This document shows positions 1-10,272 of a stretch of 59,135 nucleotides of DNA, piece after piece (the first letter of the stretch is position 1; each line of letters begins with the position of its first letter). Origin of the DNA: an uncultured Chlorobiaceae bacterium (GTDB taxonomy: Bacteria; Bacteroidota; Chlorobiia; Chlorobiales; Chlorobiaceae). The stretch is taken from positions 1 through 59,135 of the forward strand of contig CAINOC010000054.1 of the NCBI GenBank assembly GCA_903851385.1, read 5' to 3'. Under the pieces are notes generated by a model, which was given only the letters and a program-made list of their open reading frames with translations, searched no databases and was not told where the DNA came from. A program made the translations under genes and the position numbers.

Positions 1-12
1 CAATAGTCTGTT

Positions 13-978
13 ATGCTGATTTATATTTTTAAACGGCTTTTAATTGCCGTTCCGTTGATTTTCGGGGTATTGACCCTTACGTTTTTCATTATCAGACTTG
101 CTCCAGGTGATCCTGCAGCTTTTTTTATCCAGCCGGGGATCAGTCCGAATGTTGCCGAGCAGATCAGAGCGCAGTATGGCCTTAACGATCCACTCCCCTT
201 ACAGTATTTTAAATGGCTTGCAAATGTTCTGCAGGGTGATTTCGGTCGCAGTTTCAGTCGTGCCCAGCAGCCGGTTTTCGATGTTATTGCCGATGCACTA
301 CCGATAACGGTGACTATCGCTGCACTGACCCTTGTTGCAAATTTTACTTTCGGAATTCTCATTGGTATTATTTCTGCAGTCCGTCAGAACACATTTCTCG
401 ACAGGTTCCTGACCGTGACGGCCCTGTTTTTTTACTCGATGCCGGAGTTCTGGTTTGCCCTGATGATGATTATTCTGTTAGCCCTTAAATTTCCGGTTTT
501 TCCCGTTTCAGGCCTGAACGAGATTGGTGCTGAAAGTTATGGGCCACTGGGTTTTCTGCTTGACCGGTTCTGGCATCTTGTGCTGCCGGTTACCGTACTC
601 AGCATTAATGGTGCTGCAGGTATTGCCCGTTACGTCAGGGGCAGTATGCTTGAAGTTATCCGGCAGGACTATATACGTACAGCAAGGGCCAAGGGATTGC
701 CTGAGCATGTGGTTATATTTAAGCACGCACTTCGAAATGCTCTTCTGCCGGTAATAACTCTGATGGGGAGTTCGTTGCCTTTTATTTTCAGTGGAGCTTT
801 ATTTATTGAGGTGATTTTTGCTTTTCCGGGGATGGGAAGGGTAACCGTCGAAGCTATTTTTGCAAGGGATTACCCGCTGATTATTGCCAATACTTTTATT
901 TCCGGCTCTCTTATAGTGCTTGGCAATCTATTTGCCGATGTCCTCTATGCTGTTGCGGATCCGAGGATAAAGCTCTGA
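13..978 (+). CDS. Peptide/nickel-type ABC transporter permease (DppB/OppB family)
   Basis: A 321-residue integral membrane protein and one of the two permease subunits expected in a binding-protein-dependent importer for oligopeptides or similar solutes. The N-terminus carries the family signature: a first membrane helix at about residues 8-28 followed by the conserved RLAPGDPA motif. The ABC-permease coupling loop is visible late in the protein as YIRTARAKGLPE, followed by the conserved HALRNALLP. Several further hydrophobic helices follow, as expected for six transmembrane segments. The gene starts 12 bases into the window, so the substrate-binding protein and other partners probably lie upstream. 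The next gene downstream is ruvB, so the second permease and ATPases are not here. Substrate cannot be decided from sequence; peptide is the family default. Confidence 0.9.
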   Translation: MLIYIFKRLLIAVPLIFGVLTLTFFIIRLAPGDPAAFFIQPGISPNVAEQIRAQYGLNDPLPLQYFKWLANVLQGDFGRSFSRAQQPVFDVIADALPITVTIAALTLVANFTFGILIGIISAVRQNTFLDRFLTVTALFFYSMPEFWFALMMIILLALKFPVFPVSGLNEIGAESYGPLGFLLDRFWHLVLPVTVLSINGAAGIARYVRGSMLEVIRQDYIRTARAKGLPEHVVIFKHALRNALLPVITLMGSSLPFIFSGALFIEVIFAFPGMGRVTVEAIFARDYPLIIANTFISGSLIVLGNLFADVLYAVADPRIKL

Positions 979-1011
979 ATGCCATGCTGATAAACCTGTA
1001 ATGTTTTCTGC

Positions 1012-2046
1012 TTGAGAATAGAACTGCTCAATACGCCACCCGATGTCGTTGAGACCAGGATCGAAGAACAGATTCGACCCCTCTCTATGGATGATTTTGC
1101 CGGACAGCAGCGGCTGACCGATAACCTGAAAGTTTTTATTTCAGCAGCAAAAATGCGTGGTGATGCTCTGGACCATGTCCTCTTATCCGGTCCACCGGGG
1201 CTCGGAAAGACAACGCTCGCCTATATTATTGCATCCGAAATGGGAAGCAGCATCAAGTCAACTTCCGGTCCTTTGCTCGACAAGGCAGGTAATCTCGCCG
1301 GACTTCTGACTGGTCTTCAAAAAGGGGATGTGCTTTTTATTGACGAAATTCACCGTATGCCCCCAGCTGTTGAGGAGTATCTCTATTCAGCCATGGAGGA
1401 TTTCCGTATTGATATCATGCTTGACAGCGGGCCTTCGGCAAGGGCGGTGCAGCTGCGTATCGAACCCTTTACCCTTGTTGGAGCAACGACTCGTTCCGGT
1501 CTACTGACCTCACCTCTCAGGGCAAGGTTCGGCATTAACAGCCGCTTTGATTACTATGCACCAGAACTTCTCGAAGGAATTATCATAAGGGCGTCAGGCA
1601 TTCTCGGTATTGGCATTGATGAAGAGGCTGCATCTGAAATTGCAGGGCGTTCTCGGGGTACCCCCCGCATTGCGAACAGACTGCTTCGGCGTGCCCGGGA
1701 TTTTGCACAGGTCGACGGTGTAGAGGTAATAGATCGCTCTATTGCCATGAAGACCCTTGAGTGTCTTGAAATTGATGAGGAAGGGCTGGATGATATGGAT
1801 AAAAAAATCATGGAGACCATTGTCAACAAATTCAGTGGTGGGCCAGTCGGGATAGCCTCCCTTGCCGTATCGGTAGGTGAAGAGCGGGATACCATTGAGG
1901 AGGTTTACGAGCCCTACCTTATCCAGGCAGGGTACCTCACAAGGACAACAAGGGGACGGGTTGCAACGCGTCAGGCATTTTTACGGTTCTCAACCGGAAG
2001 TGACAGCAATGAATACCCTTTGTTTGATGAACAGCAGGATCGGTAA
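1012..2046 (+). CDS. ruvB: Holliday junction branch migration ATPase RuvB
   Basis: 344 residues, normal RuvB length. RuvB forms hexameric AAA+ rings that drive branch migration of Holliday junctions together with RuvA. Visible motifs are Walker A GPPGLGKT (residues 60-67), Walker B DEIH (111-114), the sensor stretch GATTRSG (about 157-163) and the arginine-finger segment SPLRARFG, followed by the winged-helix C-terminal domain. The frame is closed by a stop at 991-993 and offers only a TTG start (1012), with no clear Shine-Dalgarno sequence. The resulting N-terminus (MRIELLNTPPD) matches what I recall of RuvB in green sulfur bacteria. It follows the permease gene by 33 bases. The downstream TPR gene overlaps its 3' end by 38 bases. 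ruvA and ruvC are not in the window. Confidence 0.97.
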   Translation: MRIELLNTPPDVVETRIEEQIRPLSMDDFAGQQRLTDNLKVFISAAKMRGDALDHVLLSGPPGLGKTTLAYIIASEMGSSIKSTSGPLLDKAGNLAGLLTGLQKGDVLFIDEIHRMPPAVEEYLYSAMEDFRIDIMLDSGPSARAVQLRIEPFTLVGATTRSGLLTSPLRARFGINSRFDYYAPELLEGIIIRASGILGIGIDEEAASEIAGRSRGTPRIANRLLRRARDFAQVDGVEVIDRSIAMKTLECLEIDEEGLDDMDKKIMETIVNKFSGGPVGIASLAVSVGEERDTIEEVYEPYLIQAGYLTRTTRGRVATRQAFLRFSTGSDSNEYPLFDEQQDR

Positions 2047-3757
2047 ATTTTTCGTAAACCGGTTTGAACGGTTGAGGCTCTTCTCTTTTGTGCTGAGCGG
2101 TGCAATGTTTTCAATTATTTTCCTTTCATCATGTTCTTCCTGGCCCGTTCTTTCCGGGAAGCCCTCTTCTGACTCTCTCTTTGAAGCTTCAAAAAGAGAG
2201 TTTGTAGCAGCATCGCTCATGAGTGCTAAAGAAGAGTATCGGGGTGCCGCTGACGGTTATGAGAAGCTTCTGACGGTCCAGCCTACAAACGCAGCGATTC
2301 ATTATGCGCTCGCAAAAGCCTACGTTGCTCTTGGCCTTATTGACTCTGCCCGCCAGCATAGCGAAAAAAGTGTCGTGCTTGATTCAGGCAATAAATATTA
2401 TCTGAGGTTTCTTGCCGGCCTGGCACATCAGATGCATGATTACGGTCGTGCCTCCGATCTCTACCGCCAGCTTGTTACTCTTGAACCTGCCAGTCCTGAA
2501 CCGCTTATCTATCTTGCTCTCGAATATCTTGCTGCGGAACAGCCCGAAAAAGCCCTTGCTGTTTTTCAGGAAATTCTTTCTCTTGACCCAAAGGATAAAA
2601 CAGCCCAGGCTCAAGTATTGCTGATGCAAATAAAACTCCTTCATTATAATGATGCTATAAATACAGTTATGGGCCTCATTGAGCAGGGCAATGGCAAAGA
2701 GAAGCTAAGCCTCACTCTCGGAGAACTCTACATGCAGACAGAGCAGTATGAACTTGCCTCAAGAACATTCAGGGGTGTGCTTCAGGAAAATCAAAAATTT
2801 ATTCCTGCATGGCTCGCCCTGTTTGAGGTCTCTGTAAAAACAAAAAACCGTCCTGTTTTTCTTGAAGATCTTAACCGCTTTTATACTTCCAATCAGGTAA
2901 CTTTCCAGCAACAAATTGATCTCGCCCGACTCTTTGTTGTGCGGTCAAACAAGGACAGCTCATTTGTCGATCCATCTTTTGCCATGATCGACGAAATAAA
3001 CAAGCGTCATCCCAACAACAGCAAGGTCTATGCGCTTAGAGGTAATGTAAAGCTGTTGCATGGTCAGGAAGCCGAATCCATACATGATTTTAAAAAGGCA
3101 CTCTTGCTCGAATCCGGCAATATTTCAATATGGGAGGATCTTGTTGCCGCATATCTCACGCTGAAGGAGAACCGGCAGGCAGAAAAAACGGTTGCCATCA
3201 TAAAAAAGCGCTTTCCAGTCCGCCCGCTCAGGTTTCTGGCTATGGAAGGTGAAGTCTGTTTTCGGACAGGTAACATTAAAAAGGCGGTGCTGCTGCTGGA
3301 ACAAGTAGTGCAGCCCAGCGTAGCCCATAAGGATAAGCAGCTCTATCTCCAGGCTGGCAGTACCCTTGCTGTCTGCTATGATAAACTTGGCTTTTCCGAT
3401 AAAAGCATTCGCCTCTATGAGAGCATTCTTGACAGTGATGCCGATAATTTTTTTATGATGAACAATCTTGCCTATGTTCTTGCTGACCGAGGGAAAGAAC
3501 TCCCAAGAGCTAAAGAACTGGCGCTGAAGGCAGTTGCAGCAGAACCCGAAAATGCCAGCTACCTCGATACGCTTGGCTGGGTACTCTACAAGCTGTCAGA
3601 ATACGACCAATCTCGAGAACAGCTTGAAAAAGCAGCGGCAATAGATACCCGTGAGCCTGAAATACTTGATCATCTTGCCCAGGTATACCAAAAGCTCGGC
3701 AACCCCGAGAAGGCTCGGGAGTTGATGGCGAAGATGAAAAAGCTACAAAAAAAGTAG
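2009..3757 (+). CDS. TPR-repeat lipoprotein
   Basis: About 582 residues from the ATG at 2009, which has a GGAAG sequence nine bases upstream; the open frame extends further 5' inside ruvB but that part is shadow. The N-terminus is a lipoprotein signal: a basic segment, a hydrophobic run, then the lipobox LSSC around residue 38-41, predicting a lipid-anchored envelope protein. The rest is a long array of tetratricopeptide repeats, for example segments with the A-x-x-Y-x-A-L-x-x-D pattern, and a typical closing motif LDTLGWVLYKL followed by PEILDHLAQVYQKLG. TPR lipoproteins scaffold protein complexes, but nothing here fixes a partner. The 38-base overlap with ruvB suggests co-transcription. A second ATG at 2027 is an alternative start. 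Confidence 0.85.
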   Translation: MNTLCLMNSRIGKFFVNRFERLRLFSFVLSGAMFSIIFLSSCSSWPVLSGKPSSDSLFEASKREFVAASLMSAKEEYRGAADGYEKLLTVQPTNAAIHYALAKAYVALGLIDSARQHSEKSVVLDSGNKYYLRFLAGLAHQMHDYGRASDLYRQLVTLEPASPEPLIYLALEYLAAEQPEKALAVFQEILSLDPKDKTAQAQVLLMQIKLLHYNDAINTVMGLIEQGNGKEKLSLTLGELYMQTEQYELASRTFRGVLQENQKFIPAWLALFEVSVKTKNRPVFLEDLNRFYTSNQVTFQQQIDLARLFVVRSNKDSSFVDPSFAMIDEINKRHPNNSKVYALRGNVKLLHGQEAESIHDFKKALLLESGNISIWEDLVAAYLTLKENRQAEKTVAIIKKRFPVRPLRFLAMEGEVCFRTGNIKKAVLLLEQVVQPSVAHKDKQLYLQAGSTLAVCYDKLGFSDKSIRLYESILDSDADNFFMMNNLAYVLADRGKELPRAKELALKAVAAEPENASYLDTLGWVLYKLSEYDQSREQLEKAAAIDTREPEILDHLAQVYQKLGNPEKARELMAKMKKLQKK

Positions 3758-3774
3758 GGTTATGAGACGGAAGA

Positions 3775-3816
3775 ACACAAAAAAAGGCGGGTTCCAAAAC
3801 CCGCCTTTTTTTGTGT
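3775..3816. terminator. Bidirectional rho-independent terminator
   Basis: A perfect 19-bp inverted repeat (3775-3793 and 3798-3816) with a CCAA loop. The GC core GGCGGG/CCCGCC is flanked by seven A on the left and seven T on the right, so a U-tract follows the hairpin in both directions. It lies between the convergent TPR gene (stop 3757) and nifJ (stop 3841). Confidence 0.95.
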
Positions 3817-3840
3817 TTATGTCAATTTCAACGTGAGCCC

Positions 3841-6800
3841 TTATTGCTTGTTTCCGAAACTGGTTCGTGCCGCCAGGTATTCGTAATGAGCCCACCGTGC
3901 GTCAACCTCTTTCTGGATGGCTGCATAGTACTCATCGGCAAGAGCGGGATGGCTCTTTTTGAGCATTCTGAAACGGTTCTCCATATTAAGGAAATTTGCA
4001 ACAGGTATTTTAGGCTTTTTCGAATCGAGAATAAGCGGATTCTTTCCTTCCAGTAACCGTTCCGGATTGTAGCGGTAGAGAATCCAGTGTCCGGAATCCA
4101 CAGCAGCTTTCTGATTATCAAGTGCCGTTGACATATTGATGCCGTGAGCAATACAGTGAGAATAGGCTATGATAATGGATGGACCGTTATAAGCTTCGGC
4201 TTCCATGAATGCTTTCAGTGTCTGTTCGTCACGGGCTCCAAGGGCAACAGAGGCAACATAGGCAGTTCCGTAAGACATGGAGATCATGCCGAGATCCTTT
4301 TTTGTCCCAGTGCGTCCCGCTGCTGCAAATTTAGCCACAGCGGCTTTCGGTGTTGCTTTTGATGCCTGACCTCCAGTATTGGAATAGACCTCGGTATCGA
4401 GCACAAGCAGGTTGATATTTTTGTTTCCAGCTGTAATATGGTCAACACCGCCGTAGCCGATGTCATAAGCCCAGCCGTCACCGCCGACGCCCCATACACT
4501 CTTTTTTACAAGCATATCAGCCACAGAGAGCAGATTCCGTGCATCGGCAGAATCGATTGTAAGAAGCTTCTCTTTCAGGATGGCAACCCGTTTTCTCTGT
4601 TCAAATATATCAGGTTCGCTGAGCTCGCGAGCTTCAAGTATATCTGTTGTGAGCGGGTCACCGATTTCAGCAGAAACTCTTTTCAGGAGTTCGCATGCGT
4701 ATTCCCGCTGTTTGTCAATGGAGATTCTAAAACCAAGGGCAAATTCTGCTGTATCTTCGAAGAGCGAGTTCGACCACGTTGGTCCGCGACCATCTGCATT
4801 GGTGGTATAAGGAGTTGTCGGGAGGTTTCCGCCGTAGATCGATGAACAACCGGTGGCATTGCCAACAACAAGACGGTCACCGAAGAGCTGCGTCATGAGT
4901 TTAACGTAAGGCGTTTCGCCGCAACCGGAGCAGGCTCCTGAAAACTCAAACAGTGGTACCTGAAGCTGCTGTTCCTTGATCAGCTTGGTATTGATTTTGT
5001 TCCGGTCAAATTCCGGAATATTGAGAAAGTAGTTCCAGTTGTCAACCTCTGTTTCACGAAGTGGTGGTTGCTGCGTCATATTCAGAGCTTTCCTTTCGGG
5101 ATTGGTTTTATCCCTTCCCGGACAGACATGAGCACAGAGTTCACATCCGGTACAGTCTTCAGGGGCAACCTGGATGGTGTACTTCATTCCTTCCCAGCTG
5201 GCACCCTTTGCTTCAGTCGATTTAAAGGTGCGCGGCGCGTTTGCCAGGTATTTTGCATCATAGACCTTGGCACGGATTACGGCATGGGGACATACCATCG
5301 AGCATTTGGCACACTGTATGCATAGATCCGGTTCCCAGACCGGAATTTCGTCGGCAAGGTTACGTTTTTCAAATTTCGAGGTTCCGGTCGGGTAAGTTCC
5401 GTCAGCTGGCAGATCGCTTACAGGGATGTCATCGCCATCACCGGAAATTACTTTTGCAAGAACGTTGCAGACAAAGTCAGATGCTTCGCCGACAATAGGC
5501 TGGCGGAGCATTTTTTTGCTGTCGGCAACTGAGCCGATAGTGACCTGATGCAGGTTGGAGAGTGTATTATCTACAGCCTGGATATTCTGTTTCACTACCT
5601 CATCTCCCTTTTTGCCATAGGTCTGTCGAATGGAGTTCTTGATTTGTTCAATTGCCTCTTCACGTGGCAGCACTCCTGATATGGCAAAAAAGCATGCCTG
5701 CATAATCGTGTTGATGCGCTGACCCATTCCGCTGTTATGAGCTACTGGATATGCATCAATAGTGTAGAGCTTAGCCTCTTTCTGAATCAGATGTTCCTGA
5801 ACAACTTTTGGCAGTTTATCCCAGAGTTCATCAGGTGCATACGGAGAGTTCAGAAGCAGCGTTCCTCCTTTCTTGAGATTTTTCACGAGATCGATCATCT
5901 CAAGGAAAATCCAGTGGTGGCAGCCGATAAACTGTGCCTGTGTGATCAGATAGGTTGAACGAATCTCATGCGGCCCGAAACGCAGGTGAGACATGGTTAT
6001 TGAACCGGCTTTTTTCGAATCGTAGACGAAATAGCCTTGAGCATAGTTTTTTGTGTTTTCACCGATAATCTTGATGCTGTTCTTATTGGCACCGACTGTT
6101 CCGTCTGAACCAAGGCCGTAAAAGAGAGCCCTGAACATCTCGTCAGGTTCTATAGAGAAAGTACGGTCATAATCGAGGCTAGTATGAGTAACATCGTCAT
6201 TGATTCCGATGGTAAAATGGTTTTTCGGTTTCCCGAGTGCCATGTTGTCATAGACAGCCTTGATCATTGCAGGGGTAAACTCCTTTGATGAAAGGCCATA
6301 TCTGCCGCCGGTAATGCCTGGAAGGGTTTTCAGCAGTCCATTTTGTACGCCTTCAAGCAGCGCATTGACTATATCGAGATAGAGTGGTTCTCCTGCACTT
6401 CCGGGTTCCTTGATCCGGTCAAGAATGGAAACAGATTTTACTGTTGGCGGCAGTGCAGCAACAAAGCCTTCGATAGAAAACGGACGGAACATGCGTGCAT
6501 GGATGACACCGACTTTTTCGCCCTGTTTGTTGAGATATTCAGCAGTTTCTCGGGCAGCCTCGACACCGGATCCCATCAGCACAATAACCCGGTCAGCATC
6601 TGCTGCACCGTAGTACTGGTAAAGTTTATAGTAACGTCCGGTCAGATCGCCGAATTTATCCATCAATCGTTGCGTGATTTCAGGGCATGCATTGTAATAG
6701 GTGTTGACGGTCTCCCTTCCCTGAAAATAAACGTCCGGATTCTGCGATGTTCCGCGGATAATGGGAGCATCAGGGCTCATGCGGCGGTTACGGTGTGCTA

Positions 6801-7401
6801 TAACAAGCTCATCGGGTACCATTGCTTTTATGACATCATCAGAAACAACCTCAATTTTAGCAATCTCATGAGAGGTTCTGAATCCGTCGAAGAAGTGAAG
6901 AAATGGTATTCTTGATTCAAGAGTTGCCGCAGCTGAAATGAGGCCAAGGTCCATCACTTCCTGAACAGAACTGGATGCGAGCAGGGCAAAGCCTGTTCCG
7001 CGAACCGACATGACATCACCATGGTCACCAAATATTGAAAGTGCCTGTCCCGCCAGTGCGCGGGCTGAAACGTGGATGACGCATGGAGTCAGCTCACCGG
7101 CAATTTTATACATATTCGGAATCATCAGCAACAGACCCTGCGATGCCGTAAACGTGGTTGTCAAGGCACCGGTCTGCAACGCACCGTGAACTGCGGCTGC
7201 AGCTCCAGCCTCGCTCTGTAATTCATCAATCTTGGGAACTGTTCCCCAAATGTTCTTTTTCCCTTCAGCTGCCCATGCATCCGAATATTCACCCATCGGC
7301 GAAGCCGGAGTAATCGGGTAGATGCAGATAACTTCACTTGTACGATAAGAGACATGAGCCAAGGCTTCATTTCCCTCCATTGTTTTAAATATCAGGGTCA
7401 T
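3841..7401 (-). CDS. nifJ: Pyruvate:ferredoxin (flavodoxin) oxidoreductase / pyruvate synthase
   Basis: 1186 residues from the ATG at 7401, normal for single-chain PFOR; the frame is open further upstream but the conserved N-terminus begins here (MTLIFKTMEGNEALAHV). It interconverts pyruvate plus CoA with acetyl-CoA, CO2 and reduced ferredoxin; in green sulfur bacteria it runs as pyruvate synthase feeding on reductive-TCA acetyl-CoA. Visible features: the pyruvate-binding segment YPITPASPMGE, two ferredoxin-type clusters (Cys 694/697/700/704 in CIQCAKCSMVCP and Cys 750/753/756/760 in CTGCELCAHVCP), the proximal-cluster ACSGCGETPY near 822, and the thiamine-diphosphate motif GDGWAYDIGYGGVDH near 974. 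The gene stands alone with a 270-base upstream region shared with the divergent rRNA methyltransferase. nifJ is the historical symbol; por is also used. Confidence 0.97.
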   Translation of the reverse strand: MTLIFKTMEGNEALAHVSYRTSEVICIYPITPASPMGEYSDAWAAEGKKNIWGTVPKIDELQSEAGAAAAVHGALQTGALTTTFTASQGLLLMIPNMYKIAGELTPCVIHVSARALAGQALSIFGDHGDVMSVRGTGFALLASSSVQEVMDLGLISAAATLESRIPFLHFFDGFRTSHEIAKIEVVSDDVIKAMVPDELVIAHRNRRMSPDAPIIRGTSQNPDVYFQGRETVNTYYNACPEITQRLMDKFGDLTGRYYKLYQYYGAADADRVIVLMGSGVEAARETAEYLNKQGEKVGVIHARMFRPFSIEGFVAALPPTVKSVSILDRIKEPGSAGEPLYLDIVNALLEGVQNGLLKTLPGITGGRYGLSSKEFTPAMIKAVYDNMALGKPKNHFTIGINDDVTHTSLDYDRTFSIEPDEMFRALFYGLGSDGTVGANKNSIKIIGENTKNYAQGYFVYDSKKAGSITMSHLRFGPHEIRSTYLITQAQFIGCHHWIFLEMIDLVKNLKKGGTLLLNSPYAPDELWDKLPKVVQEHLIQKEAKLYTIDAYPVAHNSGMGQRINTIMQACFFAISGVLPREEAIEQIKNSIRQTYGKKGDEVVKQNIQAVDNTLSNLHQVTIGSVADSKKMLRQPIVGEASDFVCNVLAKVISGDGDDIPVSDLPADGTYPTGTSKFEKRNLADEIPVWEPDLCIQCAKCSMVCPHAVIRAKVYDAKYLANAPRTFKSTEAKGASWEGMKYTIQVAPEDCTGCELCAHVCPGRDKTNPERKALNMTQQPPLRETEVDNWNYFLNIPEFDRNKINTKLIKEQQLQVPLFEFSGACSGCGETPYVKLMTQLFGDRLVVGNATGCSSIYGGNLPTTPYTTNADGRGPTWSNSLFEDTAEFALGFRISIDKQREYACELLKRVSAEIGDPLTTDILEARELSEPDIFEQRKRVAILKEKLLTIDSADARNLLSVADMLVKKSVWGVGGDGWAYDIGYGGVDHITAGNKNINLLVLDTEVYSNTGGQASKATPKAAVAKFAAAGRTGTKKDLGMISMSYGTAYVASVALGARDEQTLKAFMEAEAYNGPSIIIAYSHCIAHGINMSTALDNQKAAVDSGHWILYRYNPERLLEGKNPLILDSKKPKIPVANFLNMENRFRMLKKSHPALADEYYAAIQKEVDARWAHYEYLAARTSFGNKQ

Positions 7402-7671
7402 ACTGGCAGTCCCACTTGATTTGTATTGATGAATTAGATTCGTGCAGAGCACTGATATGAACACTACGTCGGGGCGAAAAAAAACCAATCGAAGTCTGCT
7501 AAATCAAATCGAGGCGACTGGAAAGATATTAAAAAAAATGATTTTTGATAAATTTAATTAGATTTCGGCATTGCTATAGAGAGTCAACAGTCTGGCAATA
7601 TTCCAAGCCCTCTGGCAAGATGAATTCTTGGTATATTTTAACATTCAGATCAGAAAAGGAAAAGAGGTTTT

Positions 7672-8418
7672 ATGGACGCGGAACATTCTGAAAACATCGT
7701 GTATGGCAGAAATGCCGTTCTTGAGCTTCTCCAGCAAAAACCGGAGACCATCGAGAAGATTTATTTTCAGTTTAATACCTCTCACCCGAAGCTCAAGGAA
7801 ATTATCATCAGCGCAAGAAGGCTCAAGCTTGTAACGGGTAAAGCACGCCTTGAAAAACTTTCCCTGATTGCAGGAACAACAAAGCATCAGGGCGTTTGTG
7901 CGCTTATCAGCTCCGTTACCTATTACTCGCTTGAGGAGGTGCTGCAAAGCCCTCGCAATACATTTCCCCTTTTTGTTGTGCTGCAGGGGCTGGATGATCC
8001 TCACAATATCGGAGCCATTATCAGAACTGCTGAAGCTGTTGCTGCTGATGCCGTTGTCCTTGTCGAAGGAAAGGGTTCACCCGTTAACGCCGTTGTTAAC
8101 AAGGCATCTGCCGGTGCGCTTTCGCACATGAGGGTCTGCAAGGTTAAAAGTCTTGTGCGCGCCCTGGAATTTCTGCATCTGCAGAACGTTCAGATCATCG
8201 CTGCCGATATGGATGCAGAGCTTAATTATACCGACGCTGACATGAAAAAATCTACGGCTATCGTGCTCGGCATGGAAGGGAGCGGGCTTGCTCCTGAAGC
8301 GTTGGAGTTCTGTGATCATGTTGTCCGTATTCCCATGGCCGGCTGTGTGGAATCTCTGAATGTAAGCGTGACGGCAGGGGTGCTGCTCTATGAAGCCATG
8401 AGGCAGCGCCTGGCATAA
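7672..8418 (+). CDS. rlmB: 23S rRNA 2'-O-methyltransferase, TrmH/SpoU family (RlmB-like)
   Basis: 248 residues. SpoU-family enzymes use a deep trefoil-knot SAM site to 2'-O-methylate RNA ribose. Order seen: an N-terminal RNA-binding domain starting IVYGRNAVLELL, then the knot domain with motif 1 GLDDPHNIGAIIRTAEA (with the catalytic-type N and R), motif 2 VLGMEGSGL and motif 3 MAGCVESLNVSVTAGVLLYE. Together these match the RlmB (Gm2251) subgroup better than tRNA TrmH, but substrate is an inference. The start is a clear ATG with AAGAGG just upstream. It stands divergently from nifJ; gcvH begins 133 bases downstream. Confidence 0.88.
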   Translation: MDAEHSENIVYGRNAVLELLQQKPETIEKIYFQFNTSHPKLKEIIISARRLKLVTGKARLEKLSLIAGTTKHQGVCALISSVTYYSLEEVLQSPRNTFPLFVVLQGLDDPHNIGAIIRTAEAVAADAVVLVEGKGSPVNAVVNKASAGALSHMRVCKVKSLVRALEFLHLQNVQIIAADMDAELNYTDADMKKSTAIVLGMEGSGLAPEALEFCDHVVRIPMAGCVESLNVSVTAGVLLYEAMRQRLA

Positions 8419-8551
8419 CGACCTTTTGAGTCAATGAGTTGAAAGGAATTTTATTCTCTCTTTTTTCAGCTCTTTGAAAAAAAATATTACCTTGTTTCTC
8501 ACTCTTTCAGTTACTGATATCGGAACTCAAATAACACACCTTCTCTCTGCC

Positions 8552-8935
8552 ATGACTATTCTTGAAAATCTTCGTTATACCAAAGACCACGAATGGATTA
8601 AACTGCTGGAAGATGGCAGTACAGCACTGGTCGGCATTACTGACTTTGCCCAGTCCGAGCTTGGCGATATTGTTTTTGTAGAGCTGAAATCTGCGGGAAC
8701 AAAGCTCAAAGAGCATGAGGTGTTCGGTACCGTTGAGGCTGTAAAAACAGTAGCCGATCTTTTTGCACCGGTTGCCGGTGAAATAGTTGAAGTGAATGAC
8801 GCGCTCGACAATGCTGAAATTGTTAATCAGGAGCCTTACAATAATGGCTGGCTGGTCAAGATAAAGGTTGACAATCCTGCTGCTGTCAGTGCTCTCCTTG
8901 ATGCTGCAGCGTACCGTCAGCTGATAGGGGAGTAA
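8552..8935 (+). CDS. gcvH: Glycine cleavage system H protein
   Basis: 127 residues from the ATG at 8552; a longer frame from a TTG at 8474 is open, but conserved sequence starts at [16 protein letters not shown] protein carries the lipoyl arm that shuttles the aminomethyl group between P, T and L proteins. The lipoylated lysine is K65 in the motif EAVKTVADL, preceded by the GDIVFVEL strand, all in canonical spacing. No good ribosome binding site is visible before the ATG. It is followed two bases later by gcvPA, so the pair is translationally close. No glycine riboswitch is seen in the 8419-8551 leader. Confidence 0.95.
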   Translation: MTILENLRYTKDHEWIKLLEDGSTALVGITDFAQSELGDIVFVELKSAGTKLKEHEVFGTVEAVKTVADLFAPVAGEIVEVNDALDNAEIVNQEPYNNGWLVKIKVDNPAAVSALLDAAAYRQLIGE

Positions 8936-8937
8936 TT

Positions 8938-10272
8938 ATGCCATTCATTGTCAATACCGCAAGTGAACGGGAGGAGATGCTCCGCTCAATTGGCGTAGCC
9001 TCATTTGATGATCTTATTGCCGACATTCCTGAAGAGATCCGCCTGAAAAAAGCTCTTGAGGTTTTTCCTGCTTTAGATGAACTTCAGGTTCGCAAACTGC
9101 TTGAAGGTCTCGCTTCTGCCAATAGGAGTACCTCCGATTATGTAAGCTTTCTCGGCGGAGGAGCATACGACCATTTTATACCTGTAGCAATCAAGACCAT
9201 TGCTTCCCGCAGTGAGTTCTACACGGCATATACCCCTTACCAGGCTGAGGTATCCCAGGGTACCCTTCAGGCTATTTATGAGTATCAGAGCCTTATATGC
9301 CGTCTCTACGAGATGGATGTAACCAACGCCTCCATGTATGACGGGGCTACAGCTCTCGCCGAAGCGGTCTTGATGGCCATGAATGTCACAGGCCGTGGTC
9401 AGGTCGTTGTGGCAGGAAAGCTTCACCCATACAACAGCTCTGTTCTGAAAACCTATCTTGAGGCTTCAGGCCATACGGCAGTTATTCAGAATACCCTTGA
9501 AGATGGAGTCGGCAGTATCTCTTCCCTGAAGGGAATTGTTACCGACAGCGTGGCTGCAATCGTCGTTCAGCATCCGAACTTCTACGGTTGTCTTGAAGAT
9601 GTTGAGGCCATACGCGATATAGCTCATGCAAGCGGAGCACTCTTTATTGTTTCAGCTGATCCGCTCTCTCTTGGTGTACTGGCTGCTCCGGGAAGTTACG
9701 GGGCTGATATTGCTGTTGGCGAAGGCCAGCCGCTTGGTAATCCGCAGAGCTTCGGCGGGCCATATCTCGGAATATTTACAGTGAAACAGCAGCTTGTCCG
9801 CAAGATTCCAGGTCGTCTGGTCGGGATGACCAAAGACAGGGATGGCGAGGATGGCTTTATTCTCACCCTGCAGACCCGCGAGCAGCATATCCGCCGCGAA
9901 AAAGCTACGTCGAACATCTGCAGTAACCAGGCACTAAATGCTCTTCAGGCAGCGGTCTATCTTTCATTGCTTGGCAAAGAAGGTATCAGGGAGGTTGCTG
10001 CACAATCAGCCCGTAAGGCGCACTACCTGGCAGGAAAAATCGCTGCAATCCCCGGATTTTCAATGAAGTATACGTCGCCTTATTTCCGTGAATTTGTGGT
10101 GGAGACTCCAATTCCAGCCGCAGCGGTGATTGCCGCGATGCTGGAAAAGAAGGTATTTGCCGGTTACGATCTTGCTGCCCACGATGAAACCGGACTGCTT
10201 ATTGCCGTCACGGAAAAACGGACAAAAGAGGAGCTTGACAGTTTTGCTGAAAACCTTGGGGCGCTTATATAA
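8938..10272 (+). CDS. gcvPA: Glycine dehydrogenase (decarboxylating) subunit 1
   Basis: 444 residues, the alpha subunit of the split P protein. It pairs with the PLP-carrying GcvPB to decarboxylate glycine onto the lipoyl arm of H protein. Family sequence is clear from [15 protein letters not shown] through [26 protein letters not shown], the [11 protein letters not shown] segment and the late [16 protein letters not shown] motif. The start has GGGGAG upstream, inside the end of gcvH. gcvPB and gcvT are not in the window, so the system is dispersed. Its last 8 bases overlap the convergent dapA gene. Confidence 0.96.
   Translation: MPFIVNTASEREEMLRSIGVASFDDLIADIPEEIRLKKALEVFPALDELQVRKLLEGLASANRSTSDYVSFLGGGAYDHFIPVAIKTIASRSEFYTAYTPYQAEVSQGTLQAIYEYQSLICRLYEMDVTNASMYDGATALAEAVLMAMNVTGRGQVVVAGKLHPYNSSVLKTYLEASGHTAVIQNTLEDGVGSISSLKGIVTDSVAAIVVQHPNFYGCLEDVEAIRDIAHASGALFIVSADPLSLGVLAAPGSYGADIAVGEGQPLGNPQSFGGPYLGIFTVKQQLVRKIPGRLVGMTKDRDGEDGFILTLQTREQHIRREKATSNICSNQALNALQAAVYLSLLGKEGIREVAAQSARKAHYLAGKIAAIPGFSMKYTSPYFREFVVETPIPAAAVIAAMLEKKVFAGYDLAAHDETGLLIAVTEKRTKEELDSFAENLGALI

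Noticed and set aside
6343-6915. 190-codon open frame antisense to nifJ
   Set aside because: Fully within the PFOR gene and without recognisable domains.
8419-8551. Possible glycine riboswitch before gcvH
   Set aside because: No glycine aptamer core or paired aptamer pattern is visible.
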